Shown here in pieces: positions 9,730 to 20,777 of a stretch of DNA of 64,000 nt (position 1 is its first letter; each line of letters starts with the position of its first letter). The notes under the pieces were generated by a model. It was not told the origin of the DNA. It saw only the letters and a program-made list of their open reading frames with translations, and searched no databases. The stretch spans positions 1,628,275 to 1,692,274 of the forward strand of contig CACRXP010000029.1 of NCBI GenBank assembly GCA_902702965.1, read 5' to 3'. The stretch is from Spirometra erinaceieuropaei (lineage: Eukaryota > Platyhelminthes > Cestoda > Diphyllobothriidea > Diphyllobothriidae). The position numbers and the translations under genes are program-made.

Positions 9730-10724
9730 CAGTAGATGTGCTAACTCATGAAATGTCAAGCAAAATTTCGAAATGCGTTCTCGTTTCGAAAAGATAAATT
9801 AAGTATTATTGTAAAACTAATCATGATGCAGCATGAATCTATAATGATCCAGTTACCTCAGGGTGCTGGCTTTCGAAAGAACTTATTTTCGGCTGCATGC
9901 AAGATCTATACTCTGCAAAAAATGACTACTCAAGTAGCATGCAATTTTCTCATTAATTTTCGATGCCCTTGAAAATTGAATTATATTTCATGGAAAGCAT
10001 GCATAAAAATATTCATTCTTTTACTTATTCGGTGGAAAATCACGTCTTCTTTCAATTTCATAATCAAGAGAATAGTATAATTCGGTTTCAAAAAAAGTTT
10101 CTAATTGTGAGATTTTTTAATACCGTTATATGGCCGTTAATGAAACGTCATGTATCCGCATTTACGAATGTGGCTTGTAAAGTTAACAATATTGCTCAAA
10201 TGCACTGCTTAATTTTATGAACCTCATATGGTCTCCTCTTACACTGTAGAGGAATGCATGGTTTTCCGCACACGCAAAATATACCGTTTGTAGTTTTGAA
10301 ATCCTGAATGCAAGTGTAACAGCAGGTCGGGTTGAAAATTATTCGGGAATCAGAACAGTTTTTTAAAACCGAATTATACTCTTCTTCTGAGTATGAAATT
10401 GGAGGAAGACGTGATTTTCTACCGAATAAGCAAAAGAATGAATATTTTTATGCATGTTTTCCATGAAATATAATTGAATTTTCAAGGCCATCGAAAATCA
10501 ATGAGAAAATTGCATACTACTTGAGTAGTCATTTTTTGCAGAGTATAGATCATGCATGCAGCCGAAAATAAGTTCTTTCGAAAGCCGACACCCTGAGGTA
10601 AGCAGATCACTATAGATTCATGCTGCATCATGATTAGTTATACAACACTACTTAATTTATCTTTTCGAAACGAGAACGCATTTCGAAATTTTGGTTGACA
10701 TTTCATGAGTTAGCACATCTACTG
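9730..10724. mobile_element. Long-inverted-repeat MITE, copy 2
   Basis: A 995-bp element starts CAGTAGATGTGCTAACTCATG and ends with its inverse, flanked by TA on each side (9728-9729, 10725-10726). The arms pair for about 365 bases. The centre shares GTTTCTAATTGTGAG with copy 1 at 2226, but the arms are clearly diverged, so this is a second subfamily. Open frames at 9748-9972 and 9963-10220 lie inside the arm and centre and have no transposase motifs. It sits inside an ISY1 intron. Confidence 0.82.
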
Positions 10725-10726
10725 TA

Positions 10727-11615
10727 CCAGAATGGGCGTACTGTTTGGTCAAATTATCTGAAATATTACCGTGCAGCATGTACAGATGGTGCGGTACACC
10801 TGTAAACGGTAACGTTGCCCTAAGAAAGTCACTGAGAAAGACGACCGGAAAGTCGTTTCTCAACCACTGGTTGTTCTTAATGCGACCGCCGTCGGGGTTT
10901 CCAGGCCAGGTGTAACGCCGGTGCTCCGTCAGGTGAAAGCAGTGAAAAATCCTGTATGGCAGTGCATTTAGTGGGACGCAGTGTCATTTTTACAAAGGTA
11001 TCTGGCAGAAAAGACTGCACGTGTCCTAAATTGGCGGTGCGGCTGCTTACCCTCATCATTTTATGCAAAAAGGGAGGCACTCATCGGGGATTTCCAGGAG
11101 GACAGCTTAGGCATCGAAGTCTGTAAAAAGTAATCGGCCGGTTAACTCAACGCACAGCTGTTAGTTACTTAACTACGTGGGATCGACGATTCGAGTGGTT
11201 TACGCCAGCACACACACACACACACCATGATTTCTGGATCTTTAGGGTTAAATATACTTGGAGGTCAGGCAGTCTCGGACTGCAAGGATCGGGGCTCCGA
11301 TTTATAAAGAAGTTACGTTCGGGAGCAGGCAATAAAACTTCTGTGATTCATTATTGAACCGACCTAAAGCCGATGCCGAGTACTCCGAGTGGCAAAAGTA
11401 GAACACGTGCCGATATCCTTCCGAAATTGCAGCTAAACTTAGTTGCCGGCAAAGCCAAGATGTAAAGGCTCTATTTGCCTTTGCCATGAGTTTCTTATTA
11501 GCCAAATCTGTATGCGACCAGTGGTGAGCACCGGTCAAATAAGCATGCCGCGACTGGGTAAAAGGATATTTAAAAAGGAATTTTGCAGCGACAAGATCCT
11601 AGGCAGGGAACTCAC
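10727..11615. other. ISY1 intron, only a short (CA)n run seen
   Basis: A (CA) dinucleotide run of about 16 bases lies near 11210. Otherwise no coding or repeat signal was recognised in this intron segment. Confidence 0.4.
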
Positions 11616-11738
11616 ACTTCTCCTCGTAGGCGGCTTCCTGAGGGAGAATAACGCCGTCATCTTCATCACAGTTACCATAGTAGGAAATGTCAACTTGTTT
11701 CATTAGTTCGCCACGAGTTTTACGAGGAATGGGTTGTG
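11616..11738 (-). CDS. ISY1: ISY1 pre-mRNA-splicing factor homologue, conserved core exon
   Basis: ISY1 belongs to the Prp19-associated (NTC) part of the spliceosome and acts in the nucleus in pre-mRNA splicing. This 123-base exon has the acceptor CCAAAACAG and a strong donor GT|GTGAGT. It encodes PRKTRGELMK followed by YYGNCDEDDGV and PQEAAYEEKL. Animal ISY1 has the matching PRKTRAELMK, YYGYLDEDDGV and PLEQEYEKKL, so the identification is strong. The split codon at the 3' end joins in frame with 9078-9232, and that exon joins with 4980-5222, together giving about 173 residues. N-terminal exons (expected start MARNAEKAM) should lie at higher coordinates but were not found before the gap at 13615. 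Both introns carry transposons. Confidence 0.88.
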
Positions 11739-13614
11739 CTGTTTTGGTTCAAAAAAGAATGGCAGGATGTGAGATAGTGACGAGAGTGGTTCTAACCACA
11801 AACAGACGACAGAGCAGAATTCAAAATTAGTGTGCGAAAGTTAAGCTGAGATTACTACTCAGTTTCAGTGTATGCAAGGTCTAACAATGCATGTCTGGAT
11901 GTTGATCTTTAAAAGGGCACCATCCAGGTAACTGAAGAAAGTCACATTTTCCAATAAAGGTCTAGGTGAATGGTATAAACTTTTTTCCAATTATTTTAAA
12001 GATATTTGCAAATCCAAACATATCTTGCGGAAAGTGCGTGTATGGTGCTGACCACGGCGGGCTAGCTTCCGTGGACTGAGCATTTCAAGTAGACCTGTCA
12101 GATGGTATTAACTAGCATTTTCGAACGGATGACTTTGCTTTGCTTCGATTAACGGTAGGTATAATTCATTCTAGACCGACGACCTCATCTACTTCTTACA
12201 CAAGTCCGACTATGCGGCGCAGCCCGGAATAGCAGACGCCCACTAGACATGGGAGAGTCGTGAAGCGATAAATGGACGTCGTGAAGCCTATTTTGTTGGT
12301 CGAGTGGGAATACGGCAATTTTGGAATACTCATTCTAGGCCACTCCTGGCTTGTTCCATGAGTATTTGTATGTAATACCGGTCCTGGTTGCCTATTTTTC
12401 TTCATAAAAGGCTAGTTTACAACATTTTTCGCTACAGACACACCTATTTACGTTGGCGCGCGGGCAAGTTGTCTGAGTTATTGTGGACAGGTGTTATTAT
12501 CAGTTTTGCAAACGTACCTCCACGGGCCCATGTCGTAACTACTGAAATCATATTGTCTCGATAACAAAAACTATAATTGCATACTAGTAGTGGACGTTAA
12601 TATCGAGAACTGTCCAACCTCAGCAAACCACATTTTGTCGCTAAAATGCGACAACGTTGGCCAGTTTTCTTTCCACACCATTGTCCACTGAGAGCTTAAC
12701 GTGACATGTGGTCAATTTGCTGTTCGAAAGTTGTTCTATCCCACCAAGTGTTGTCATAAACAGATGTAACAGCGAAAAAGGTACAAGTATTAGTGGACTA
12801 CAGTGACCAGACCTAACACCCTTAACTTATTACAGACACGAAAGCGTAAAGCATACGTTAAAACATTAAATGTATTGACAAAGGGAAGAACAAAATAGGC
12901 TGTTGGCTAAAAATGACAGAGTTGGACTGGTAGTTTCCCATGATGAATCGACCGTTATGGACGGTATTCAGAGAGACGATAGCCTCTTGTATCCAGCTTT
13001 TGTGGGCGGTAGGAAGACAGGAATCGACAGAAGATGGGGTCTGTCTGTTGGTCTGCACGATGGCAGCCCGGTGCGCAAGTTAGTCGCTTGTGGAATGGCG
13101 TTTAATGAAAGGTAACTACGAGATAAGCACGCCAGCACTGCAAATAAACAGTTACGGACCGATGTGGTAGTTTTAGTAGGATACAAGAGTTAGCTCTGAC
13201 AAACCGATTATGGAACTGCAGTAACAATAAGAGCTTATTAAATAAGTCCTTTTTGTTACCAGCGATCTAGGGAACCTGACTTGCACCAAATCCCTGACTC
13301 CTATTTCCGACCAGGCTTCCGCCAATAGTCGTTTTGTACGGGTATGCGGGGTGACTACAGGACCCGAAAATGCGTCTGACCAATGATACCTGTTGTTCAT
13401 TCTCCCAACTTGCCTCTCCGACCACGTTTCCAAAGAAAACCTGCAAAGTCCATCGGAAACTCGATTATGTAACTGTGCCCCCCTCGTCATGTACTACGCC
13501 AGTTTTAAAGAGAAATTGGTCAAGACGTCATCTCCCCTGAACCTGATGACCTTTGGTCTGTAGGGCTGGGGTGCCAACTAGTTCATCTCGGGTGGGAACC
13601 CATTTCTGACTGAC
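11739..13614. other. Probable ISY1 upstream intron, nothing recognised
   Basis: N-terminal ISY1 exons were searched for on the minus strand here and not found. Overlapping open frames at 12858-13490 on both strands lack splice context and motifs. The segment ends at an assembly gap. Confidence 0.35.
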
Positions 13615-13655
13615 NNNNNNNNNNNNNNNNNNNNNNNNNNNNNNNNNNNNNNNNN
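13615..13655. other. Assembly gap (41 N)
   Basis: A run of undetermined bases. Confidence 1.
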
Positions 13656-14677
13656 GTAATTCTAGGCACCAGGTATACCCTATCATCATATTTCGATTGC
13701 GACTATTGTGTGTAGGACGTAGGCGTCTTCTCTCATTTACACATTTGTGGTTATCACTGTCTCGCCGTCCTATAGCAACTCATGGACCTTTCATTTGCAG
13801 ACGGCTTTTGGACTTTCGGCAGCGAACCTTCATCGATGGGCACAACTGTTCGATTGTTTTCATCGTTCTTATCCGATCGCCGACATAATCGTCTCGTGCG
13901 CACAATCATCTATTATTGTTGGCTGCTACGAAAGTGTGTTGACTGCATTATTCATCTGCCAAACAATCTCCTCAGTCAAAAACGCTCCTTTTGTCATATG
14001 TCGGAGGGTATCATAAATTTCGAAAAACAAACTCCCTTCTGACCAATAGTTTTTCCAGATGTATCCAGCCGCGGGTGCCCCTGTTCACTTCATAACCGGT
14101 GACTCTAATTTAGTTTTCGATGCGTTGCTGTAATAGCACCTTGCAAATTTTACCCAAATTACCATCCTTTTATGAGAAACTGCCCCACGTCCAGACTAAC
14201 CATAACACAGTTGGACACTAGTTGTTCGACTGTTGTCTCGTTAAGAAGCATTTTAGTCCCCTTATGGAAAATCTACATTTTCCAGTCGTTATCGTCCCTA
14301 AACCATGAAGATTTGCCCTACGGTTTCGATCCAACAGAATTCATCCAGACAGATCCACCACTTGAATTTCATTTCCCAGCTCACCTCTGGTATTCGTCAC
14401 GTCGCCCTTGATTTGTGATATTTTTGATCGAGCTAAGTGATTGTCTGAAGAAAAACAGCTAGCCGAAGAGGTCCACTTTACTGAAAACCATTCGTTAAGT
14501 GTCTCGAAACTTTTCTCTTGAAAAATACGAACTCAGAGAAAGACGCAGTATCCCATCCTTCGAGACGATCTCGGAAATCCCATAGTTGATGCCCAGTTAA
14601 CCGCGGATAGCTTCAATGATTACCTGTCCAAAACGTTTATTGAAGACTCGACCACTCCGCTTCCGACCATCCAGTCA

Positions 14678-15673
14678 TTGACCGGGGCAGTTCTAGAAAC
14701 TATAACTTTCACTCTGTGGGATGTGACTGTTGCGATACGGCGTATTCGTCAATCTTATAGTCCAGGCCCTGATGGTGTCCCAGTAAGCATTTTAAAAGCC
14801 GATGCAAACACGATCTTCCCATCCCTCTTATGCAAGATATTTAATCTTGCTCTTGAAAGTGAAACTTATCCTACCTTGTGGATGGAATCACACATTTTGC
14901 CCATTCCTAAGCACGGCAAATCTACATCATTTAATGACTTTCGGCCAATTAACACCCTCCCTGCAGTTTCGAAGATCTTAGAGACATTGATCAAGGATAA
15001 GATGATGTGTCACTTAACAGCGAACAATTTACTGAGTGTTGCTCAGCATGGATTCCTCAAAGCTCGATCTTGTGACACCTGTCAACTCTCTTTCTTTGAC
15101 TATGTTCTCCAATCTAGGGACCATGGTTTTGCTCTTTACACAGTATATTTCGACTTCATTAAGGCTTTTGATCGTGTTGACCATGCTCTTCTCCTCTTGA
15201 AATTGTCCTCTTTCGGAATAGGTGGCAAACTTTTGAATTTTATATCCTCTTATTTGGGCACTCGCACACAACGAGTTAAGATTTCCAATACCATCTCCAA
15301 GCCCACACGTGTGAGGAGTGGAGTCATCCAGGGTAGTGTACTCGGCCCGCTTTTATTTTGCCTTTTCGTTAATGATGTGCCCGATTTATTTCAGAATGGT
15401 AAGCCTTTCATGTATGCCGATGATCTTAAAGTTGCATATCGATATAAGCCGGCAGATCATGACATCGTGCTTGAGCTCCTAAAGAGCGATCTACAGGCTT
15501 TCGCCCAGTGGTGCCGCACATGGCGCCTTTCTCTTTCTTGGCATAAGTGCTCAGTCATGGTGGTTGGCGACGACCGCCAACCTCAACTAAGTATTGAAGG
15601 TCACGCAATAAATGTGCCAGGGGTAATAAAGGATTTGGGCGTATCATACTCCAAGAGTCTCAATCTCTCGTAG
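14678..15673 (+). CDS. Reverse transcriptase of non-LTR retrotransposon 1
   Basis: This 331-codon frame contains the ordered reverse transcriptase blocks of non-LTR elements: SPGPDGVP (RT block 1), RPINTLPAVSKILE (block 2), QHGFLKARSC, FDFIKAFDRVDH with the first catalytic Asp (block 3), SGVIQGSVLGPLLF (block 4), and YADDLK with the catalytic Asp pair (block 5). It would copy element RNA at a nicked chromosomal target. The frame ends at a stop after LGVSYSKSLNLS, while homologous C-terminal sequence continues in another frame at 15895-16287, so the element is probably inactive. The annotated Met is not the true start, because coding similarity extends upstream (a GNPIVDAQLTADSF-like stretch near 14575). 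No endonuclease domain could be confirmed. Confidence 0.9.
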   Translation: MTGAVLETITFTLWDVTVAIRRIRQSYSPGPDGVPVSILKADANTIFPSLLCKIFNLALESETYPTLWMESHILPIPKHGKSTSFNDFRPINTLPAVSKILETLIKDKMMCHLTANNLLSVAQHGFLKARSCDTCQLSFFDYVLQSRDHGFALYTVYFDFIKAFDRVDHALLLLKLSSFGIGGKLLNFISSYLGTRTQRVKISNTISKPTRVRSGVIQGSVLGPLLFCLFVNDVPDLFQNGKPFMYADDLKVAYRYKPADHDIVLELLKSDLQAFAQWCRTWRLSLSWHKCSVMVVGDDRQPQLSIEGHAINVPGVIKDLGVSYSKSLNLS

Positions 15674-15894
15674 CACTGTGCCTTGATAGTCTCCAAAGCA
15701 CGTAGAACGACCGGGTTTATCCTCCGAAAATTTAAAACTAGGGACATTAGAATGCGCCTTTTCAACATGTACGTTAGACCTGGTCTGGAATACTGTTCGT
15801 TTTCATTTAGCCTCATGCGTGCTACTGAGCGAAAAAAATAGAGTCCGTTCAACACTTTTTTACCAAGAGAATTTTAACCCCGGAACACCGACAT

Positions 15895-16287
15895 TTGTCC
15901 TACCAAGAACGTTGCCGGCTTACAGGCCTCGATCCTTTATGGTTCCGTAGATTACAAAAGGGACTATTTTTGCTATTTAAACTCTTATATAATCACACAT
16001 TTAACCCACTCACCTCTTTAAGACATCATATCCACCCACGACGTAACGGTCACCGTGAGGTCTTCTTATTTCTGCCTCTGGCACGTACTGTTAAATATCG
16101 TCGGTTCTTTTCTGTAAATGCAATTGCTATTTGGAATAAACTACCCATGAGTGTGAAAACTCTGCAAAATTTTCCTTTATTTAAGAGAACTATTACTCGA
16201 TTTTTGCATTCAGAAAAGCTTCCTCAAATTTTTTGTGCTGAATCGACTGATCGACTGTACCGTAGCGATGGCGTTTGTGGTCTCTGA
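15895..16287 (+). pseudogene. C-terminal region of non-LTR element 1
   Basis: The 130-codon frame encodes the conserved post-RT region, with YQERCRLTGLDPLWFRRLQKG and an AIWNKLP motif. The same features occur in element 2 (YTQRCQLANIKFLWVRRLEAG, LWNNLPPEI at 30850-31620) and element 3 (AAWNALP at 23553-24089). A frame break separates it from the RT. The AT-rich 3' UTR follows. Confidence 0.8.
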
Positions 16288-16600
16288 ACACTATGGCCGG
16301 TCTCACGAGCTGTTCCTCGACGCCTCTACTTTGACCATCCCCAACTTCATGAAAGGAATTTGACGTCCGATAATCTCCGATACCGTGCAACCTCCCCCCT
16401 TCTTGACGGTCGATATTCTACCACCGCCGGCAGTTTTTTTCTCCTGAGTCCTCCAAACCACAAAAACCACCATCAACTATATTTTTATGCCTTAAGCTCA
16501 GGAGTTTTTTTTTCACTGCTGGTCGGATTTGTGTTTAATCACTTCCCTTGACAATGCCTGTAAACTGGCATTAAATTAAAATTTATTTATTTATTTACCG

Positions 16601-17364
16601 AATTAGAGTTTTAGTAACATGTCTCAAGGCCACCTAAGAAATCTTCCCAAAGCCTGACAAATCCCGTTATTATCATCAGTTGCCAAGTTCGTTGATTTAT
16701 CTTCCGCAGGGATAATTTCCCCATTCAAAAACTGAAAACATGACGCTTGTGATTAAATGTCCTGTCCAGAGTTTCGTCTCCGTCATATCTTACTCTTCTG
16801 ACGTTCTCGTTATGTAGTGAAATATGTTCCTACCCAATGAAGAATGCTGTAAATATGCATATGTTTAAGACGGCGGGACGGCCAAATCCCGCTAATACCT
16901 GCTCTAATTCTTTCAGTGAGTGTCCTTCTTCCTAAAAGTCCTCACAAATAACGCCTATATTATGCCTCACGAACATGCTAGAAAAAGGCTGTTGCAACCG
17001 TGCCAGATATTCGGCAAAAGGGGGTCTTTACAACCCGCTCGATTCTCAGGTGCACAACTCGCTCTCTTTGTAAACGACCCCGTAGATAGCATTGGAAACG
17101 ATGAACACTTATGTGAGATACACAACCTTCGGAAATTAATAATATGCGCGTAAATGTTTTTTTTGAATAGATTTAACCGATACTACCTAGGAGTAGTTCA
17201 GTAAAAAAGGCTGTTAATAAGTCTACAACCGTCCCAGCGGCATATCACTTATTATGCAGGAATAGTCTAGCAGATCGGATATTTTGACAAGTCATAAGCA
17301 AAAAGGTTAAGACGACAGCGAGTACATTAACCACCAAAAGACGAAGTTCGGATGAGCAACAGGC
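16601..17364. other. No feature recognised
   Basis: AT-rich sequence between a non-LTR element and a Penelope-like fragment. A 77-codon plus-strand frame at 16920-17153 has no motif I recognise. Confidence 0.4.
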
Positions 17365-18204
17365 CTATTTTTTACCCAGATAGAAGCTTACAGGCGAGTT
17401 CCAGTTAGCACTCCAGAAGGCAAAGATGAAATCACTGGAGCAACAAGTCCATTGGCAGGACGTCTCGGATTCTCCCTGGAAATCACCATCAGAGACATTC
17501 GCAGACAAGGGTAATGGTGGCACAAGGAGTGTAGTATTTATAGCACTTGGCTGCCGTGAGACCATATGCGTACTATAATTAATGGCTCTCGCAATCACCG
17601 CTGGGGTCGTAATTGATACGATGGCGGCTTGTAAGTCCGCGTCCGAGTCATTACTGGCTATGATTTCGTCATCCGTGTTGGATGCTGGTGTGGCGATTGC
17701 TCGGCAAATTGGCTTACTGTCATTGGGATAATTGCTCGCCTGCGCCCTCCCCACGCGACTGATTACCCTAACCAGGGAAAACTTCAGTAGGGAATATGGT
17801 AACGCGAGGTCATTATCCTTGATGGTGGATTTCGGGCCTGAGAACCATGGCTCGAGCAGCTCGCGGCTCAGGCGGTTGTCACCCCTTACGAGGATTTCGG
17901 CCTCTTGAAACTTGAAAATATGACCTGGTCCCGTCGAATGAGCCGCCACCTGAGAGCTAGCATTTCCCCGCCTCACTGTTGCTGTGTGCTCGGCAATTTA
18001 CGTCCGGATCAATCTCAAAGTTTCTTCGACGTAGTTGCTTTGTCGGCAACTGCACCAGATCCGATAAACGACTCCTGACGTTTCCTGTCGCAGCATGGGT
18101 CTTTCGACCTCATGACTTGCGCCTAATATTTGCTTCCGGCCTGTGAGCAACCCAACTCCAAGAGGAGTGAGAAGACGACTAACGGATTCCGGGACAATAT
18201 TCAC
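17365..18204 (-). mobile_element. Penelope-like element 3' part with GIY-YIG endonuclease
   Basis: On the minus strand, 18204-17998 encodes a linker VSRLLTPLGVG, then GVVYRIWCSC and NYVEETLR, the start of a GIY-YIG endonuclease. The linked frame 17976-17365 continues with AAHSTGPGHIFKFQEAEIL and SRELLEPWFSGPKS, typical of the family's C-terminus. An in-frame stop just before AEHTATVRR separates the two, and YVEET replaces the usual YVGET, so the enzyme is broken. The end of the frame (17540-17365) is not protein but element-terminal repeat, because it recurs inverted at 18227-18380. The reverse transcriptase portion is missing. Confidence 0.82.
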
Positions 18205-18226
18205 ATACAGAGGAGTCTGCCAAAAT

Positions 18227-18385
18227 TTGGGGCCTGTTGGATTTGGTCTCTGCCACCATTACCCTTATCTGCGACTGTCTCTGATGGTGAGTTCGAGTGA
18301 GAATCCGAAACGTCCGGCCAATAGACTTGTCGCTCCAGTTGTCGCATCTTCGTCTTCTGAAAACTACGAAGTTGAGCTAAATTAC
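18227..18385 (+). repeat. Inverted copy of the Penelope-like terminal repeat with a hammerhead-like core
   Basis: This plus-strand segment matches minus-strand 17540-17365 (shared TGCCACCATTACCCTT, then CTCTGATGGTGA, GAGAATCCGA, GACGTCC or AACGTCC). Inverted terminal repeats around the coding part are a known Penelope-like arrangement. CTGATGG at 18281-18287 and CGAAACGTC at 18306-18314 resemble the hammerhead core CUGAUGA...GAAACGUC with one core change, and a weak GA-rich stem fits between them. Confidence 0.55.
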
Positions 18386-18884
18386 ATATTTGAATTATTT
18401 TTCTAGAACGGTTACCATAGGTATTTCATACGTTGTTGAATGAAACAGCAAGAAACAAAAGCAAAGGAACGAGATATTTTCCATCAAATGTTCAAATTAA
18501 ACACTTTGCGAATCCTTCCTCACATCACGAAATTGTTTGCAATTTTTTAAAAACACTCGAGGAAGAAGCAAATAAAAGTAGCCCACAAAACGCCGACATC
18601 TTTGCGCAGTCCGCTTTTACACTCTAGGGACAATCTTAGCTATCTCGATAAAAAGGAAGTCGTCTATATGACCCCATGCGATGCCTTTGACGTTTTGTAT
18701 TGTGTCCAAACGTGGATTTCTGTCTCTACACGCATTCATGAATATCAACTGGCAGTTTGGTGACGATACCACTTGTCTCAAATGTAAATGCACACTCGAG
18801 ACACAGGAAGCATCTCCGTAAGAGGCAAAAGTCGCTTTGTCGGGGTTTGCCCTCTAAAATGGCCGAGAGTTTCTCGAAGACATG

Positions 18885-19110
18885 CATTCTGACGAATCAT
18901 GCATAAATCGACACATTGAGCTAGATGGCACATACAAAAATCTCAGGGAGAAGTCGAGGAGAAGAGAGTCAATCAATACCGAATGACGCACAGGGCGGCG
19001 GCTTAAGGGCGCACGTTTGAAATGTTAGTTGCTTGTTGAACATTTGCTCAAGTCTGAAGACGACCTGGGGATCCAGCACAGAAAATGTACTTAATAAAGC
19101 TTTCTGCTTC
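18885..19110. repeat. Dispersed repeat, copy 1 (partner at 56585-56830)
   Basis: Shared strings with 56585-56830 include CACATACAAAAATCTCA / CACGTACAAAAATCTCA, TTGAAATGTTAGTTGCTT, AGTCTGAAGACGAC / AGTCTGACGACGAC, and a terminal ACTTAATAAAGCTTTCT / ACTCAATAAAGTTTTCT. The orientation is the same. The AATAAA near the end suggests a transcribed retroelement 3' terminus. The family was not identified. Confidence 0.6.
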
Positions 19111-19151
19111 TCCCAGCAAGCGCAGTTGCATTCACTATATATAAATAGATA

Positions 19152-19421
19152 GTTGCCCAGTGGTTAGGGGCGCGGACTTCTAACAAACAGGTCGCGAGTT
19201 CGAACCTTGGGTGTTCCACACTTCGGGGTTGGGTATGACTTGCTGACGACGGCTAATAAGCCAGAAATGTCCAGTCCTGTCTCCCTTGCCTTTGTCGGGA
19301 ATATCATTCTGTCTATATGGTGCGTTGCTGTGCGGCTTCTGGTTGGGCTCGAGAGAGAGTCGATAAGGCACAGCGGAACGAGTGAGTTCCGTAAGAACGA
19401 TCGGTGGGCGCCCCGTACCAT
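19152..19421 (+). mobile_element. tRNA-derived SINE, complete unit
   Basis: This is the clearest full copy. It has an A-box-like GCCCAGTGGTTAGGGG, a B-box-like GGTCGCGAGTTCGAACC, a body with CACTTCGGGGTTGGG and GCCAGAAATGTCC, and a tail from GGTTGGGCTCGAGAGAG to GGGCGCCCCGTACCAT. Length is about 270 bp. The head resembles a tRNA gene and would be transcribed by RNA polymerase III. Five loci in this window define the family. Confidence 0.8.
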
Positions 19422-19894
19422 AAATACGCGCGCATTTCGAATTTGGTTTCAAATTTTCGCCCTCCGAGGAATTTAGTTACTTCGAGATTAGGACTTACTG
19501 TACGCTCCTATAGCCTGTCGGGATTAAGACTTGAATTCGACTCATTAATATCTTCCTCCGAAATAGTCTCCTGCAGCACATTCCCAGGACACCGATTTCG
19601 GCCTTCCTCGTTTCTAATACTTGGAAGCCCAGAAAGTCGCATACATCCAAAGCTTCTACAAGGCTGAGTCGCTTTTCTACTATTAGACATTGTTTCATCA
19701 TCGCTTCAAAGTCCTTGTCTAAATTTCTGCTCTCGACAGCTTCTCGACGATACCTATCCATTCAGCTAAAGAAGTTACTTTTTACAGAATGATCGCCATA
19801 AATGCCTTTCCTTCATACTTAAGCCTACGTTCTTTGTGTATATAGTGAAGTTATCCAGAATGTTGGAGTCTGCACTAGTGTTGCAAAGTAACAC

Positions 19895-19972
19895 GCACTT
19901 GGGATTCGAACCGGGGGCCTCAAAGTTTAGAGCGTGCTCCGCTAAGCCCTACAACACAGCTGGGCCGCACAG
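19895..19972 (-). other. tRNA-like sequence, probable SINE head or tRNA pseudogene
   Basis: On the minus strand the order is TAGGGCTTAGCGGAGCAC (A-box-like) and then CCCCCGGTTCGAATCCC (perfect B box) about 30 bases later. I could not fold a convincing four-arm tRNA with an identifiable anticodon. It differs from the SINE family at 19152. Confidence 0.5.
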
Positions 19973-19989
19973 CTTAAAGCTTTGTTAAT

Positions 19990-20346
19990 TTGTCATCGCA
20001 GGATCTGGTAGGATATACATGTAATGGTTGTCAGACGATAATCTACAAGATGCAGCAACTAGAGGAAGAAGTAAGGGATCTGAAGGAACTTATACAAAAG
20101 ACTGTTTCTTCAGAGGACCGGCCAGTGTTATCCACGCTGAGGCTAACTCAGAGTAGAGCGAGAGCCATCCAGTGTAAGGAATCCCCAGAAAGCAATCATG
20201 TGGTGAATAAGACAACTGCTAGTAGTAGTCAAGTAATGGCTTCCGATGAAAAAAAGAATAAGAAGAAGAAGACGACACATAACACCACGGGAAAAGTCGC
20301 CAGAATGCGAAAGACAGCATATCAGCCTTGCCCGAAAAGTAGTTGA
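19990..20346 (+). pseudogene. ORF1 N-terminal part of non-LTR element 2
   Basis: A 118-codon frame begins with a Cys pair (YTCNGCQ), then a short heptad-rich stretch MQQLEEEVRDLKELIQK that could form a coiled coil, then a Lys-rich segment. Coiled coil plus basic region fits an ORF1 nucleic-acid-binding protein. The frame stops after 118 codons and coding resumes at about 20778. Confidence 0.5.
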
Positions 20347-20777
20347 AAAATGAAACAAATGTAAATGTTCCAACGCAAAAAGTGGAAGTAATGGGGCAGA
20401 TGACGCCCAACCTTAATAATCCCAGACAGTGTGCTCATTTCCGGAGCCTAACTTAGAGGGATTATCAAGTAGCGCAAAGATCTATGGCTATGGACTCAGG
20501 GTGGATTTAGCTGCCGCCGCGAATTCCCATGTCAACAGAGTTGAGAACCGAGCTGAGGAAGCCTCTACTTCAAGGGGGTTAAACTTTCCACAGAGCCCAT
20601 TAATGGGAGGCATTATTGATCGACCACAGTAGGCAACTATTCACGATGCCTCAAAAGGATCCGCGGACGAACTTCACGGGGACATAAATACCAATATGGC
20701 AGCCCCCCTCTTTTCCAGTCCACTTCGACGAGGTCATAGGGCCAGTCAACGACGTTCAAATCTCAGAAAACAGAGGA

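Larger units (their letters stand above)
14480..16600 (+). mobile_element. Non-LTR retrotransposon 1 (CR1/Jockey-like), 5'-degraded
   Basis: A non-LTR element on the plus strand. Recognisable coding begins near 14550, just before the reverse transcriptase, which is intact at 14678-15673. A C-terminal region follows after a frame break (15895-16287), then a 3' UTR ending in repeated ATTTATTT near 16597. Sequence upstream to about 13750 may be decayed endonuclease, but I could not confirm it. A second 3' fragment lies inverted at 38776-39341. Target duplications were not identified. Confidence 0.8.

Noticed and set aside
9748..10220. Two frames of 74 and 85 codons as possible transposase pieces
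   Set aside because: They lie in the inverted arm and centre of the MITE, with no DDE motifs, and are not conserved in other copies.
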